From assembly GCF_963966145.1 (NCBI RefSeq), contig NC_091049.1, positions 5,022,001-5,086,000 of the forward strand: a DNA stretch of 64,000 nt, read 5' to 3'. This document shows positions 11,015-22,425 of this stretch, piece by piece. This DNA comes from Tenebrio molitor (lineage: Eukaryota > Arthropoda > Insecta > Coleoptera > Tenebrionidae). Position numbers and translations under genes: made by a program. Each line of letters begins with the position of its first letter. The first letter of the stretch is position 1. The notes beneath the pieces were generated by a model. The model was not told the origin of the DNA and ran no database searches. It saw nothing but the letters and a program-made list of their open reading frames with translations.

Positions 11015-13341
11015 CAGTGCTGCCGCGGCCGATTTTCGTCGTGTACTGAAATTCTCACTAAAAATGTACTGAATCCCTAGAAAATGTACTGAGGGCGGGA
11101 AATTCAAATAAATGCAATTTTTTTGTTGAACGTATATTGTAGAACATTTTTTATTATAATACAGTAAAATAACTATAAACATAAATAACTACCTATAGAT
11201 ATACATATCTGTGATGTATTAATAAGGACTTACACTACTTATTTCTTAAAATTAATTAGATCTTTAGTTGGCTGCCAGGTATAACAAGTATCTTTTTTTA
11301 ATAATTGTTTGCAAAACAATACATTTTCCACAGTTTCAATATTTAATGAATTTCTGTATCGTGTCTTTATCATTGCCAACTGTGAAAAAATTCGTTCGGC
11401 CGCAGCACTACTACCGTGCGGAAACGATATGACGGCTTCAAAAAACTTAATAAGATTGGTGAATAATAATACCCCCCTGGGATCTTTTTGTTTCCGCAAA
11501 ACAGTGATTAATGCTTCTATGCTAGTAAATACTTCATCAGTCCTGATATCACAAAGAAGTCTCCACTCTAAATTTAAGTCTTCAAGTAAATCAGAACTGA
11601 CGATGTTAGGAAATTTTGAAGCCAATTGCGATATAGCAGGTTTGTCATCGTTAAAAATTTTATTCATGTCTAATACCTGTGCAATTTCATTTAATGTTTC
11701 ATTTCCAAAATCAATCCTATTTTGAATTTCTGTACACAATTCTAACTTCATGCAAAGCGTGTTGCGTTATATTATCTACATTTTCAGAGAGCGTATTTGC
11801 AAATCCTGCCCCTAAATATATGTCCTCTAATTGCCTAAAATTACGTGGATTTAACATTTTTAAAAATTTCCGGTTTTGGTAATGCCCGAATAAACTGAGG
11901 AAAATGTTCAAATATTACGAAAGGTAAGTTATGTTCTGTAGCAAACATAATTAGTTGTAATTCCGCGACTTTAATATTTTCGGCAGTTCTATGTGCAGGT
12001 ACATTTTCTAAAGCAGTATCAATTTTTAAAGCCCCGCGAATTTTAGATGCAGTCCTTTTGTGAATATCAGAATCTTCATGACGCTTCAAATGTTTCTTAC
12101 CACCTGCAAGAGATTTTGCACAGGTACTTCAGTAGGCCTTCCCCGACTCTATTATTAACCATTTGAATTCCTGCAAATAAAATAAAAATCAACCATATAA
12201 GTACCATAGTTTTCATGAATAAGCAGAACATACCGATTCCCAATTTTTTCGATATTTAACATCGTAAAGTTTTCGTTTTTTCTTTGTAGTGACGAGTTCC
12301 TCAGCTTTTTTTTTTGCTCCTAGGTTTGTTCGTCGCCTTCAGATTCAGAACTTGAAGCTATTGGCGAGGCTATTGGAGATTCAACATTTTCTTCATCACT
12401 TTCTTTTTGCTTTCTTTTTGAGGAACTTATACCTGAAGGCCCAGGTTGAGGTTCTTCTGGGTCCGTTTGCTTCACAATTTTCGACCGTATAACAAATCTA
12501 TAAATCCGTTATTTAATAGCAAACTTATTTTTAAGTAAGATCATAATTTGTGTATCAAGGCCAAAAAAGTGCATCTTTTTAGTCCGAATCTGGGTTTTCT
12601 AGTCGGGGCGAAGCCGAGACTCAAAAACAGCCGAGGACAAAAGACACTTTTTGGCCGAGGTCCACACGTTTTTCGTGTTCATTTTAGGCAAAATTTTGGA
12701 AAAAACAAATTAATTGTAAATTTTTAGATTATCTTTGACATATATCAAGTTAGGTAGGTACCTAAACCGAAAATTTTATACCTATATTTAGTTATGTATC
12801 TCGGGTAATGAAGACAAAAAGTATTTTCTTACTTGTCCATTATTGTTCACCTATAATAATAATTGTTCGAATGACACAACAGCTCAAAACACTTTAAACT
12901 GGATAACACTGCTAATGAGAATGATGCAATGCCGGAGGCTACTCGAACCTTTTATAACCTCGGGGCTAATTAAATCTCGGAGAAATACTAAATTACATTT
13001 AGGTTGTTTTAAGTAATTCCCCTATATACTAGCCACTAGGGAGCGGCAATCCGTAGTTATTAACTTACAGATTTCTTTATACCTACCGTATTTTTTTATC
13101 CTACCAAAAAAAATTGCAATTTTGCGAAAATTAGACTAGGACAGCGAGATACAAGTATTAAGGTAATTTAATAAAAAATTAAAAATAACATATATTTTTT
13201 ATTTTGTTGATGTTGTTTTCCTAATTTCATTATTTGATAGCCTTATTCTTTTTTATAATTTCGTACTGAAATTGGTACTTTTTCCACAAAGTAGTACTGA
13301 CGTACCGAATTGAGTCAACTTGTACTGAAACGGCAGCACTG
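11015..13341 (-). mobile_element. hAT element with CAGTGCTGCCG ends
   Basis: The 11-bp end CAGTGCTGCCG at 11015-11025 recurs inverted at 13331-13341, and subterminal GTACTGAAA words repeat near both ends. The flanking 8-mers (GCTCTGGA and GCCACGGA) agree at five of eight positions, as expected for an old duplication. A minus-strand BED/hAT transposase pseudogene lies inside. A short hairpin sits at 12556-12656. The element inserted next to, or into, the gypsy gag segment. Confidence 0.72.
11239..12500 (-). pseudogene. hAT transposase with BED-like finger, internally deleted
   Basis: Read on the minus strand, the N-terminal part has an acidic Ser/Pro stretch (QPGPSGISSSKRK), then KRKLYDVKYRKNWESV. 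Next comes half of a BED-like zinc finger, CAKSLAGGKKHLKRH with a further DIHKR. After about residue 150 the frame jumps, losing the RNase H-like catalytic core. It resumes in the C-terminal dimerisation region: PHGSSAAAERIFSQLA followed by TRYRNSLNIETVENVLFCKQ. That motif is diagnostic of hAT family C-termini. At least two frame changes, one stop (near 12318) and the missing core make it inactive. It is the coding remnant of the 11015-13341 element. Confidence 0.82.
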
Positions 13342-13494
13342 GCCACGGATTACTAATACGGATAGGCCACTCTTTGTATAAGAATGAGAACCAGTTTCAG
13401 AGCCATCTATCCGCCCTGAGCCAAAACATTTAGCCAGGCAACAGACCAAACCACGGGTCCAAACCCAGTACCAAATTTAAATTTTTAATTTCAA

Positions 13495-13606
13495 AGGTAA
13501 TATTATCAATAACAATTAATCATTAATAACGTGTTACTTTATATTGTATTGTTTTTATACAATTTTATAACACATTATTAATGACTAATTGTCAATGATA
13601 ATAATT
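13495..13606. repeat. AT-rich foldback
   Basis: The left arm with AACAATTAATCATTAATAAC (13510 region) pairs with the inverted right arm containing GTTAT, CATTATTAATGAC and AATTGTC (13558-13601). The whole is about 110 bp and non-coding. Confidence 0.6.
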
Positions 13607-13956
13607 AATTCAAGTCGAAGATAAAACAAAACATTCTGTAATAACTGTTAAAAAAAATATATTATCACAAAAATATTAACTCAAAACGACACTAATCAAC
13701 TTAAGACAGGTATAATTATTGTCTGTTAAATCGTTTTAATAACAATATAGTAATTTTTATACGTTATAAGTCCGGTAGACGGTAGGTTAGGTATTTGTAG
13801 AACGTTATGAGTTAGACATTATGGATGAGGCGACGTTAAGCATCCTTATTATTACAATTGGGCATACAACACTTTTTTTTAAACACAAACGACGAGAGCA
13901 CGGTTTAATTAAATTAAACTAATCTTGAATTTTGAAGTGCTGAACTGCTGACTCTG
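13607..13956. other. Gene-free stretch
   Basis: AT-rich, with no motif or repeat that I can support. Confidence 0.4.
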
Positions 13957-13964
13957 TGATTTAC

Positions 13965-14128
13965 CATGACCAACTTCATTCATATCCGCTTCGCTTCTAT
14001 ATGGCCGTTTCAATTTTGAATTTTACATGCAATCAAATGTTCCCATCATGACCAACTTCATTCATATCCGCTTCGCTTCTATATGGCCGTTTCAATTTTG
14101 AATTTTACATGCAATCAAATGTTCCCAT
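13965..14128. repeat. 82-bp tandem duplication of the left terminal repeat
   Basis: The sequence from CATGACCAAC to GTTCCCAT occurs twice back to back (13965-14046 and 14047-14128). The two units are identical over the terminal repeat. Confidence 0.9.
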
Positions 14129-15023
14129 TTGATGGACATCTACTAGCGACATCTCCTCAACAAACAACCAAACTACAAATGAATTTGACATTAACGTCAA
14201 TTAATTAACGTCAAGGTCAATGGCCTCATTTTTATTTTATTACTGGTTATTACTGTTATCAGCCCATTAAAAAAAAAACAGGAAGACGAAAATGTTGGGT
14301 TTAATTTAACTAGATGACAACACCCCTGACAACACAAACAAAACACATTTTTAAAGGTAAGAGCACTATTTATAACTTCAAAACTTTTCAGCTCAGTAGT
14401 TTACTGTTCAAGCTTAGTCTTCAAAGATTCCGTTTATTCTACACAAATATTACTAAGGATTGGTTTCGCAGCCGTTTTAATAATAACAGCAGCTTTGTGG
14501 TCTGCACAGGAAAACGCTGAATTTTGAAGGAGGTGACCATACAGCAAGTCATGCAAATGAATACATGGTTTCTCATATTGTAGAAATGGTACCTAACAGT
14601 TTTTGTACTATATTTGCAATTCTCAATAATGCCTACAAATGAATCACTGGAATACAGCAATTGACTCCGATTTTGAAGGGCTATTAATCTTAATAAAGAT
14701 CCTAGTATGATGGTGGATCAAAGTGACATAAAAGATCACTTCGACAAATATGTATTGTATATGTATTGGTTTTCAGGGAAGAAGCAGGTTCATTTTCATC
14801 TGGGGACTGGGTCAGGATATGAATTCGTACAAACAACAACAGGGTTCTAAAATAACTAAAGAAAATATTTTGCATGTTGTATATTTTGGATCTGAATTCT
14901 TACAAATAGGAATGGGACAGCATCTTTAGTGAGTGTCACTTTTTTTGAAGATGATCTGTAATTTTGTTGAGATCTATAATACCATTTAATAAACTACCTA
15001 CCTTCTATAAGAAATTGTATTAT

Positions 15024-15140
15024 TCAAAAAATACTACAAGATCTTTTAAGAGACTTTAACCATTTGTTTCTCTGATCGGGATCGCTTGGAAATTGGAAAA
15101 AAGGCTTCAAATTTCCACAAATAAAACACTTTCTGCCCAT
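15024..15140 (-). pseudogene. THAP-like N-terminal exon in copy A
   Basis: The short minus-strand frame starts MGRKCFICGNLKP and continues FPSD-like text, then NKWLKSL. The spacing matches the start of a THAP zinc-coordinating DNA-binding domain (C-x2-C, then FP.D, then W). The frame then hits a stop. The THAP C-terminal signature KDAVP survives about 75 nt further on, in another frame or exon. This is the DNA-binding module used by P-element transposases. No catalytic domain is present in the copy. Confidence 0.62.
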
Positions 15141-16193
15141 TTTGTTAAAAAAACAACTAAACAGTCCCAAATTTATTTGAACTTTAGAATGAATAAGTTG
15201 TCAACTTGACGGAAGATGGCGACACATGATGCACGTTTCATGGACTACTTTGCGGGAACAAATTTTTGCTAAATTGAGACGGCCATATAGAAGCGAAGCG
15301 AATATGAATGAAGTTGGTCATGGTTCCCATTTGATGGACATCTACTAGCGACATCTCCTCAACAAACAACCAAACTATAGCTGCATTTGACATTAACGTC
15401 AAGGTCAATGGCCTCATTTTTATGTTATTATTGTCATCAGCCATTAAAAAAAAAACACGAAGACGAAAATGTTGGGTTCAATTTAACTAGATGACAACAC
15501 CTCTGACAACACTAACAAAACACATTTTTAAAGGTAAGAGCACTATTTATAACTTCAAAACTTTTCAGCTCAGTGGTTTACTGTTCAAGCTTCGTCTTCA
15601 AAGAATCCATTTATTCTACAAAAATATTACTAAGGACTGGTTTCGCAGCTGTTTTAATAATAACATTGCATACTGCAGCTTTGTGGTCTACACAGGAAAA
15701 CGCTGAATTTTGAAGGAGGTGATCATACAGCAAGTCATGCAAATGAGTACATGGTTTCTCATATTGTAGAAATGGTACCTAACAGTTTTTGTACTATATT
15801 CGCAATTCTCAATAATGCCTACAAATGAATCACTGGGATACAGCAATTGACTCCGATTTTGAAGGGCTATTAATCTTAACAAAGATTCTAGTATGATGGT
15901 GGATAAAAGTGACATAAAAGATCACTTTGACAAATATGTATTGTTTTGCAGGGAAGAAGCAGTTTATTTTCATCTGGGGACTGGGTCAGGATATGAATTC
16001 GTACAAACAACAACAGGGTTCTAAAATAACCAAAGAAAACATTTTGCATGTTGTATATTTTGGATCTGAATTCCTACAAATACGAATGGGACAGCATCTT
16101 TAGTGAGTGTCACTTTTTTTGAAGATGATCTGTAATTTTGTTGAGATCTATAATACCATTTAATAAACTACCTTCTATAAGAAATTTTATTAT

Positions 16194-16310
16194 TCAAAAA
16201 ATACTACAAAATCTTTTAAGAGACTTTAGCCATTTGTTTCTCTGATCAGAATCGCTTGGAAATTGGGAAAAAGGCTTCAAATTTCCACAAATAAAACACT
16301 TTCTGCCCAT
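16194..16310 (-). pseudogene. THAP-like N-terminal exon in copy B
   Basis: Same position in the unit and same motif order as in copy A (MGRKCFICGN, FPSDSDQ, KWLKSLK). A few substitutions distinguish them, including a Ser in place of Phe/Leu after KPF. The 38-codon frame and its stop are conserved between copies. That implies the break predates the duplication or was copied as a non-autonomous source. Confidence 0.62.
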
Positions 16311-16499
16311 TTTGTTAAAAAAACAACTTAACAGTCCCGAATTTATTTAAACTTTAGAATGAATAAGTTGTCAACTTGACGGAAGATGGCGACACATGAT
16401 GCACGTTTCATGGACTACTTTGCGGGAACAAATTTTTGCTAAATTGAGACGGCCATATAGAAGCGAAGCGAATATGAATTAAGTTGGTCATGGATTTAC

Positions 16500-18440
16500 A
16501 CGGTTTCTTATATTTGTTTAGTTCAGAGATAATAGATGGCGCTAACCTATATAAAATAATTATAAAATAAAATAAAAAATACGAGTTAACATGTACTTTT
16601 TCATTAAAATTAAGTTACAACATTGTGTTTTGTACTATAATTTTATTGTTACTAGTCTTTTTTATTATTATATTTGACTTCTGAGGATATAAATCGTCTC
16701 AGGGCGAGCAGATGGCGCTGATGCTCGCGGTTTCAATACGTCCTATGTTGATTCACCCCCCTGGCACTGGCCCTAGATAAAGAAGAGAATAGATTGGCCA
16801 CTCTCTCAGATTCAACGGATAACAAGTTTCGGCGCCATCTATAGTTGCCGCAAAAAAGTTTTACGAAGAGTCGGTAAAAAGTTGATTGGAGGCCTGTAAT
16901 CGTGTTAAGGCGGCAAAATTGAATCCTGTATTATGCACTGCTTCCAAAAAAATTTTTAGGGTGATAATTCAAAACAAGGTCAAATAAAATGTTACAATAT
17001 TTATTATAAAACATGTAAGAATACAAAAATTGATATACGAGCAAACCGAATGCATAAAACAAGGCGTTTCTACATATACACATATATTGCGATCAAAAAA
17101 TTTTGGACACTAATGTCATCGTGCTGTCATACATTTTAAAACGACCCTTATGTATTAATAACCTCAATTTTGATTGTGTCAGTTTTGAAAATGTGAATGT
17201 CAGATTTACCGAGAAAATATTTAAAAAATTATATTTTAAACCGGTGTCAAATTGACAACAATTTCATCTTTCATGTGACAGTTTCAATAAAGCATGGTTT
17301 AGAGTAATTTTTTTAAATGTGACAGAAGTTTGATGTCCAAAATTTTATGATCGTGATAGTACGTACAAAGGCCGGCAAAAAAAAACTAGCCATCATTTAA
17401 ATGTCAGTGTCAAAAAAGCATTAATTACACATTTGGATTTTGACGTAACACAAAAGTGATGTCTGGTTTTAATTGTATGTACCTATTTCAATTAAAAAAA
17501 AAAAAACGGGAAATGTCAAAAAAAAAACCGACACGTTTCTTTTCATGTTTGTCAGTTTGAAAATAGCTTTTTAGAAATATATTACAATATTTTGACGGTA
17601 TGTCAGTATATAAATAAATAATTCAATGACAAAGTGTTTAAAAATTATTTGATAGGTACTGTCGAGTAGACAATTAATTGACAAATATTTAAAACCCAAA
17701 TTACATTACGAAATACATGTCATTTCTCGTTTTTTCAAATTCACCTACATTTTGAATAATAATAATAATACATACCTATTATACACATTTATACACAATT
17801 TTTAATAAATATAATATAATAATAAATAAATATAATATAAATAATATAATATTTTATATTATACATACCTATTATACACATTTATACACAATTTTTAATA
17901 AATATACAGGAGAACGAAACAACAACAATTGACCATTTCTATCTCAACAATTAATGACACAGATTACTTCGGAAAAGGTATTTGAATTTACTTTTCTTGT
18001 TATATTTTTCAGATTGTAGTGCAAGTATAATAAAAAAATAGCGTATAATACACTTTTAAGGGTCTTTAAAGCACTTGCGACGTTAAAAGCACTCCGCTAC
18101 GCGTCGTGTTTTAAAGGCTTCCTTATAAACAATATTGTACAATGAGGAACATGAAATCCTGGGCAGTCTGTTATTGTCATTTCAAAAAGTGTCAATGTAA
18201 ATGCACCTTTACCGTCATTATGATTGATATTTTCAAAAAACTGTCAAATTAACTTAAGCTTGGTTATGAGTAGCTAAGGTATGGTTTAGAAATGTTGACA
18301 ATGAATGACACATCTGCCCAGTTTTCCGTGTCCCCAATAGTAAAACAATACTCGTAAAAAAATAAAATAAATACAAATTCCAATATTTTTTTAAAGATAA
18401 TTGGATTCATCTCTTACTTTGAGTGGGAGTGGTAAACAAA
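16500..18440. other. AT-rich gene-free stretch, rich in TGTCA/TGACA words
   Basis: No gene is recognised. Between 17100 and 17760 the pentamers TGTCA, TGACA and TTTGACA recur on both strands far more often than in neighbouring DNA, often beside A or T runs. This could be a decayed array of small repeats. Hairpin-like text occurs near 18050-18120. Confidence 0.4.
17768..17906. repeat. 46-bp direct repeat in an AT-rich tract
   Basis: ATACATACCTATTATACACA and the following 26 bases occur at 17768-17813 and again, identical, at 17861-17906. TAATATAA-type simple sequence separates them. This looks like a segmental duplication with microsatellite expansion. Confidence 0.85.
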
Positions 18441-18478
18441 GAAGTCCTCACCATCTTGGTCTGTGGTAAGTAAAGAGC

Positions 18479-18630
18479 GATCAAATTAATTTGTAATCGA
18501 GTCATCCATGGATTTGAATCCGTACCTATGTCTTTTAGATTGATATGTCCAGATCTAACCTTTGTTTTTTGTTCAAGAAACGACATACGATTTCGGATTC
18601 ATGGATAACTCGATTACAAATTAATTTGAT
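18479..18630. repeat. Inverted duplication inside a possible exon
   Basis: GATCAAATTAATTTGTAATC and the next 30 bases (18479-18530) return inverted at 18575-18630. More distant agreement, around the word TGGTCTGTGG, continues on both outer sides. The duplicated text is part of the candidate exon on the minus strand, so a coding piece has been copied head to head. Confidence 0.7.
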
Positions 18631-18861
18631 CGCTGGATATGTCTTTTCTGGCTCTTCCACAGACCAGGATTCAGGAGAATGCCCAATGATGGTACGAGGT
18701 AAAGCTCGAAGCGCATCTAAATTAAAATAAGTATCAATTAGGTATTTGAACTATAACATAAAAACAGACCTACCTTTTATTTTTTCAGGAGTAACATACA
18801 TATTTATATTCTTCCTGAAGGTGACTGAAGCAGTCTTCTGTCTTGGAAGATTCCTTAACGC
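18545..18861 (-). other. Candidate two-exon coding remnant, family not recognised
   Basis: On the minus strand, 18861-18774 and 18716-18545 read through together across a good GT-AG intron (TTTAATTTAG acceptor). The first piece reads ALRNLPRQKTASVTFRKN and the second ALRALPRTIIGHSPESW followed by EEPEKTYPAIKLICNRVIHE. The reading frame stays open for about 85 codons. A nearby minus-strand ATG at 19003 gives MKPCCVPGCENIPNR, which looks like the first turn of a THAP domain, but its splice phase does not join the next exon openly. No function is assigned. This may be a THAP-gene relic or chance. Confidence 0.28.
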
Positions 18862-19229
18862 CTGAGAAACAAACATAATATAAATAATTAAATATAAATT
18901 TTGATTTTTCGTAAACATTATTATCAAAGTTTAAAAATTTAATTTTTACAGCCTACCTGCGATTTGGAATATTTTCACATCCGGGTACACAACACGGCTT
19001 CATTTTTTTTACAAATTGTCCAAAAGTACTTAAAAATTGAACACAAAAACACAAAATCTACATGTATTTTTCCACTTTCCACTAAATTGCGTCATGCCTC
19101 GCAACACTTTTCTGGGAATTACTAGGAAAGTGAATGCGATTGGGGATTTATCCAGGATGACCAACCGTAGGAATTACTAAATTGTGTTGGTAGTAGCAAA
19201 TTTTTTAATTTTTTTCTGATCTGAGCGCC

Positions 19230-19545
19230 ATCTGTAGTTGCCGCAAAATATTAAACTTGATTCAAGGTCGTCTATTAGAGTGCCCTACCCCTGGCACTGG
19301 CTCTGGACTGGAGGCTCTGCGCGGTACTTTTATCGACTCGGTCGCGCGATGGTGGGGCTGCGCGCGGCCGTCGACTCGCGGCTGTGGCGGTTGGGGAGGT
19401 CTGTTCAGCGCGGAGTCCGGGTATCGTCGGCCGGAAGAAACACAGGTTCCGGGGTGGATGCGGGTGAGGCAGTCGGCTCCGCGCTAATTTTCTGCCCCGA
19501 CTCAGAGAAAGAACGGAATTTTTCCGCCACCGGGAGCGTCTTCTA
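19230..19545. other. GC-rich foreign-looking segment
   Basis: A sharp GC-rich patch (words such as GTCGCGCG and GCGCGCGGCCGTCGAC) lies in AT-rich DNA, with the lead-in CCCTGGCACTGGCTCTGG. That lead-in resembles text at 16757. Composition matches the gypsy segment at 9.5-11 kb, so it may be a gypsy leader or LTR fragment. No protein motif supports this. Confidence 0.35.
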
Positions 19546-19599
19546 GTAACTTCGTTACAATTATTATTATTATTGAAAGAAAATAAAGGCAGAGGTTTA

Positions 19600-19735
19600 T
19601 AATAGAATATTATATACTAAGGTGAAGAAGTTCATGATTATAGCCAGAGCGCCAAGATTAGAGCCCGAGGCGTGCCGAGGGTTCTAAGGCGCGAAGGTTA
19701 TAAGGGACTTCTTCACCGTGGTTTATATACTATTT
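19600..19735. repeat. Foldback of about 135 bp
   Basis: Arms containing TATATACTAAGGTGAAGAAG (left) and CTTCTTCACC with GTTTATATAC (right, inverted) bracket AGAGCGCC/GGCGCGAA inner pairing. The foldback is non-coding. A wider pair, CCACTACTAG (19740) with CTAGTAGTGG (19950), surrounds the next 210 bp. Confidence 0.55.
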
Positions 19736-20089
19736 TTTCCACTACTAGATACGTTAAAACCCTTTCATTTTTCAACGGTTGCTATGAAAATCGTCTACGT
19801 TAACCAATGAAATCAAGGAGAATTTTTCATTGCTAGGAGACGGCTATTCATTATTCACCTAGGTTAATAATGAAAATTATTATTAACCTTGGGAGAGAAA
19901 TTCTACTTCTGGGGTTGGTTCGAGAGTCAATGATGAAGCGTTCTGAGACTAGTAGTGGAACAAACCTATTATGCCTAGTAACTAGAGACAGTGTGACAGC
20001 TAGAAAAATTGTTTTATAAAGTGTTCGATAGGTAAACTTTCAGTGGCGTGGGTCTACTTATCTGGGGAGTGCATCTATTTTATTTTTAA

Positions 20090-22425
20090 TACAGTTTACT
20101 GTTGTCGAAATCACTATTTCAGTTGATAGTCCATTCCAGTGATCAAAGACTCTATTAGGTAAAAATTTTTCGCGAATTTTCGTTTAAAAGTCTTTTTTCA
20201 ACCTCCAATTATGTCCTCTGAACCTTTCATCTCGATTTAAAGTAAAAATCGGAGACAAATCAAAATTAAAGAATCCTCTAATTGCGCGAAACGTGACAAT
20301 TAAGTCGCCCCTGAGTCGTCTATCCTCAAAAGTGCTCAGTCCAGACTGTTCAAGTCTCTCTTCGTACGAGGGTCTCACAGCACCGTAGGAAAAACGTGTA
20401 GCACTCTTTTGAACCGACTCTAGCATATTTCGGTCTCTTATCAGGTCACATGACCAAACGGGACCGCAATACTCCAGAATGAGTCGGACAAGTGTTTTGT
20501 ACAAGGTAATCGAGGTTTCGAAGCTAATGCCCTTAAATGTCTTTCTCAGAAGAAATAAAGTGGTACTACACTTTTTGCACACTCATGAAATATGTGCTGA
20601 CCAGGTCAGATTTTGTGTGATCGTTATACCAAGGTCGACATGTGATTCAACTTGCGAAAGATCAATATTACCTATAATATATGAGATGTGAGGGTTATTT
20701 TTTCCTAGGTGTAAAACTACGCGCTTGTTCAAAATTAAAGGAAGAGACTAGTCTACACTGTACTTGTATATTTTTTCAAGGTCCTGCTGCAAAACGTGAC
20801 GATAGGTTATTGGATTATTAAAGAGCTTAAGATCGTCCGCAAAAGAAGCATTCGGTGAACAAACCACACTTGGCAGGTCGTAAACGTAAATGTTAAAAAG
20901 AAGTGGTCCAAGCACCGAGCCCTGCGGAACACCACTAGTTACAGGAAGAAATTGAGAGAACTCGTTCCCAACACGCACAAAGAATTTTCTATCTTTCAGA
21001 AAATCAGCTATCCATAACTTGACATTTCCCTTGACACCAATTTGATCTAGTTAATATAAAGTTTTTTATGTGAGACACGATCAAAAGCTTTGACGAAGTC
21101 TAAATACACCACATCAACAGGAACACCTTCGTCTATAAATTTGGACTAAGAATTAATACATGAAGGTAAATTTGTAAGGACCGAACGACCTCTTATGAAA
21201 CCATGTTGCTGACTAGGAAGAATGTTCCACTACATATTTGGATAGATCTTCACTGATAATAGTTTCCATTACTTTGCAAACCACTGAGTCTATCATTTTC
21301 TGCACAGAATTTGTCTCCTTTTTTAAAAATGGGCGTTACTGAAGCAATTTTTCAGGCGGAAGTATGTGGTTTTAAAAAGATGTCTGCATGATAATTTGTA
21401 GCGGCTGACACAGATAATCGACACATTTTTTTAATAGTGATGTTGTTATACCGTCTGGTCCAGGTGATGGTGTTGATTTTAAACTACAGATGCAAGTTTT
21501 TAATTTTTTCTTCAGTAAATTGTATATTCTCTATGACAGTCGAGATTTGCGGAAGCATAACTTCAGGCTGACTATTCACCCGATACCCACGAGGGTCAGT
21601 TGAAAACACCTCCGCAAAGTATTTTGCAAAAATATTCGCTGTTTTGTTATCATCAAAACATAGCGATCCATCATCGTTGCGTAACTGTGGTACTGAAACT
21701 TTAGTATTATTCAATGACCGTCTGATGTATTTTTATTTTTTTTTTGGGATCGGTAGAAGGATTTTCCTCGTATGCTTGCCTTGCCCTATGTAGATTTGCC
21801 GAAACGGCATTGGAGAAGTGTCGGTGTGTGTCGTAGTTCTGCTGCGCGTGTGATTTTTTAAACTTGTTCCATAACCATCTTTTATGCTTGAGTAATTGTA
21901 GGAGATCATCGTTAATCCAGGGCTTTGATGAGTTAAACATAGTATATTTCGTATGGGTGTTGTTCTTAATCTCTGTATTTAAGAATATAATAAACTTTTC
22001 CCACATTTCGTTTGGATCATCGCTTGAGAAGAAGTCGCTGGTCCATTGCACTGATTCCAAATCGTTTTTTAATTTATTGTACTCGTAATTAACACGTTTT
22101 ATTAGTTTAGTTACTTTTTTGGGAATTTCAGATACTAATAGTTGGATTGTTGACAGCAGGGTTATATGGTCAGATTTACCGATAGGTGAAAGATAATCGA
22201 CTTGACTTACTAATGCGGGATCATTTACCAGAATTAAATCTAACGTTGATGGGTTTTGATTTTGCCTAAAGCGCGTAGGTTCGGAAACTATTTGACATAA
22301 ACTTGAGTTAACAGCATAGTTTCTAATATTTAAGTAGTCTGGTGAGGACCAGTCTACCGTTGGTAGGTTAAAGTCGCCTGCAATGAATAAATTACCACCA
22401 GTTGCTGACAATTCGGATAGTTTCG
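20090..22425 (-). pseudogene. Decayed CR1-like non-LTR retrotransposon
   Basis: Minus-strand pieces appear in the order expected of a LINE second open frame. First is an endonuclease C-terminus at 22411-21707 with FIAGDFNLPTVDW, STLDLILVND and GKSDHITL. Next is a linker at 21714-21484 (NIFAKYFAEVFS). A reverse-transcriptase core follows at 20978-20748 with SGVPQGSVLGPLLFNIYVYD and SFADDLKLF. Last is a C-terminal region at 20582-20184 (LILEYCGPVW and LRGDLIVTFRAIRG). Frames change several times, and the stretch between 21480 and 20980 is heavily mutated. The 5' part of the endonuclease is missing. The motif style fits the CR1/Jockey group, but the clade is an inference. Confidence 0.85.

Larger units (their letters stand above)
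13965..16492 (-). mobile_element. Tandem pair of CATGACC-ended THAP elements (copies A and B)
   Basis: The block starts CATGACCAACTTCATTCAT and ends with the inverse of that word. Inside are two successive about 1.2-kb units that are nearly identical. Unit A ends at 15322 with GTTGGTCATG. Unit B follows at once but lacks its own left end, beginning at the internal word GTTCCCATTTGATGG. The outside of the whole block is flanked by GATTTAC (13958-13964 and 16493-16499), 7 of an expected 8 bp. Each unit carries a minus-strand THAP-like exon and no recognisable transposase core. The layout suggests one insertion followed by tandem duplication. Confidence 0.82.

Noticed and set aside
10345..11182. 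Long open frames on both strands (234 and 252 codons) in the GC-rich segment
   Set aside because: High GC lowers stop frequency and a tandem repeat inflates them. Only the zinc-knuckle frame on the minus strand has a motif, so the others are treated as shadows.
15238..15444. Frame encoding MADDNNNIKMRPLTL in the CATGACC copies
   Set aside because: It crosses the junction between copies A and B and reads through a terminal repeat, so it cannot be an ancestral gene.
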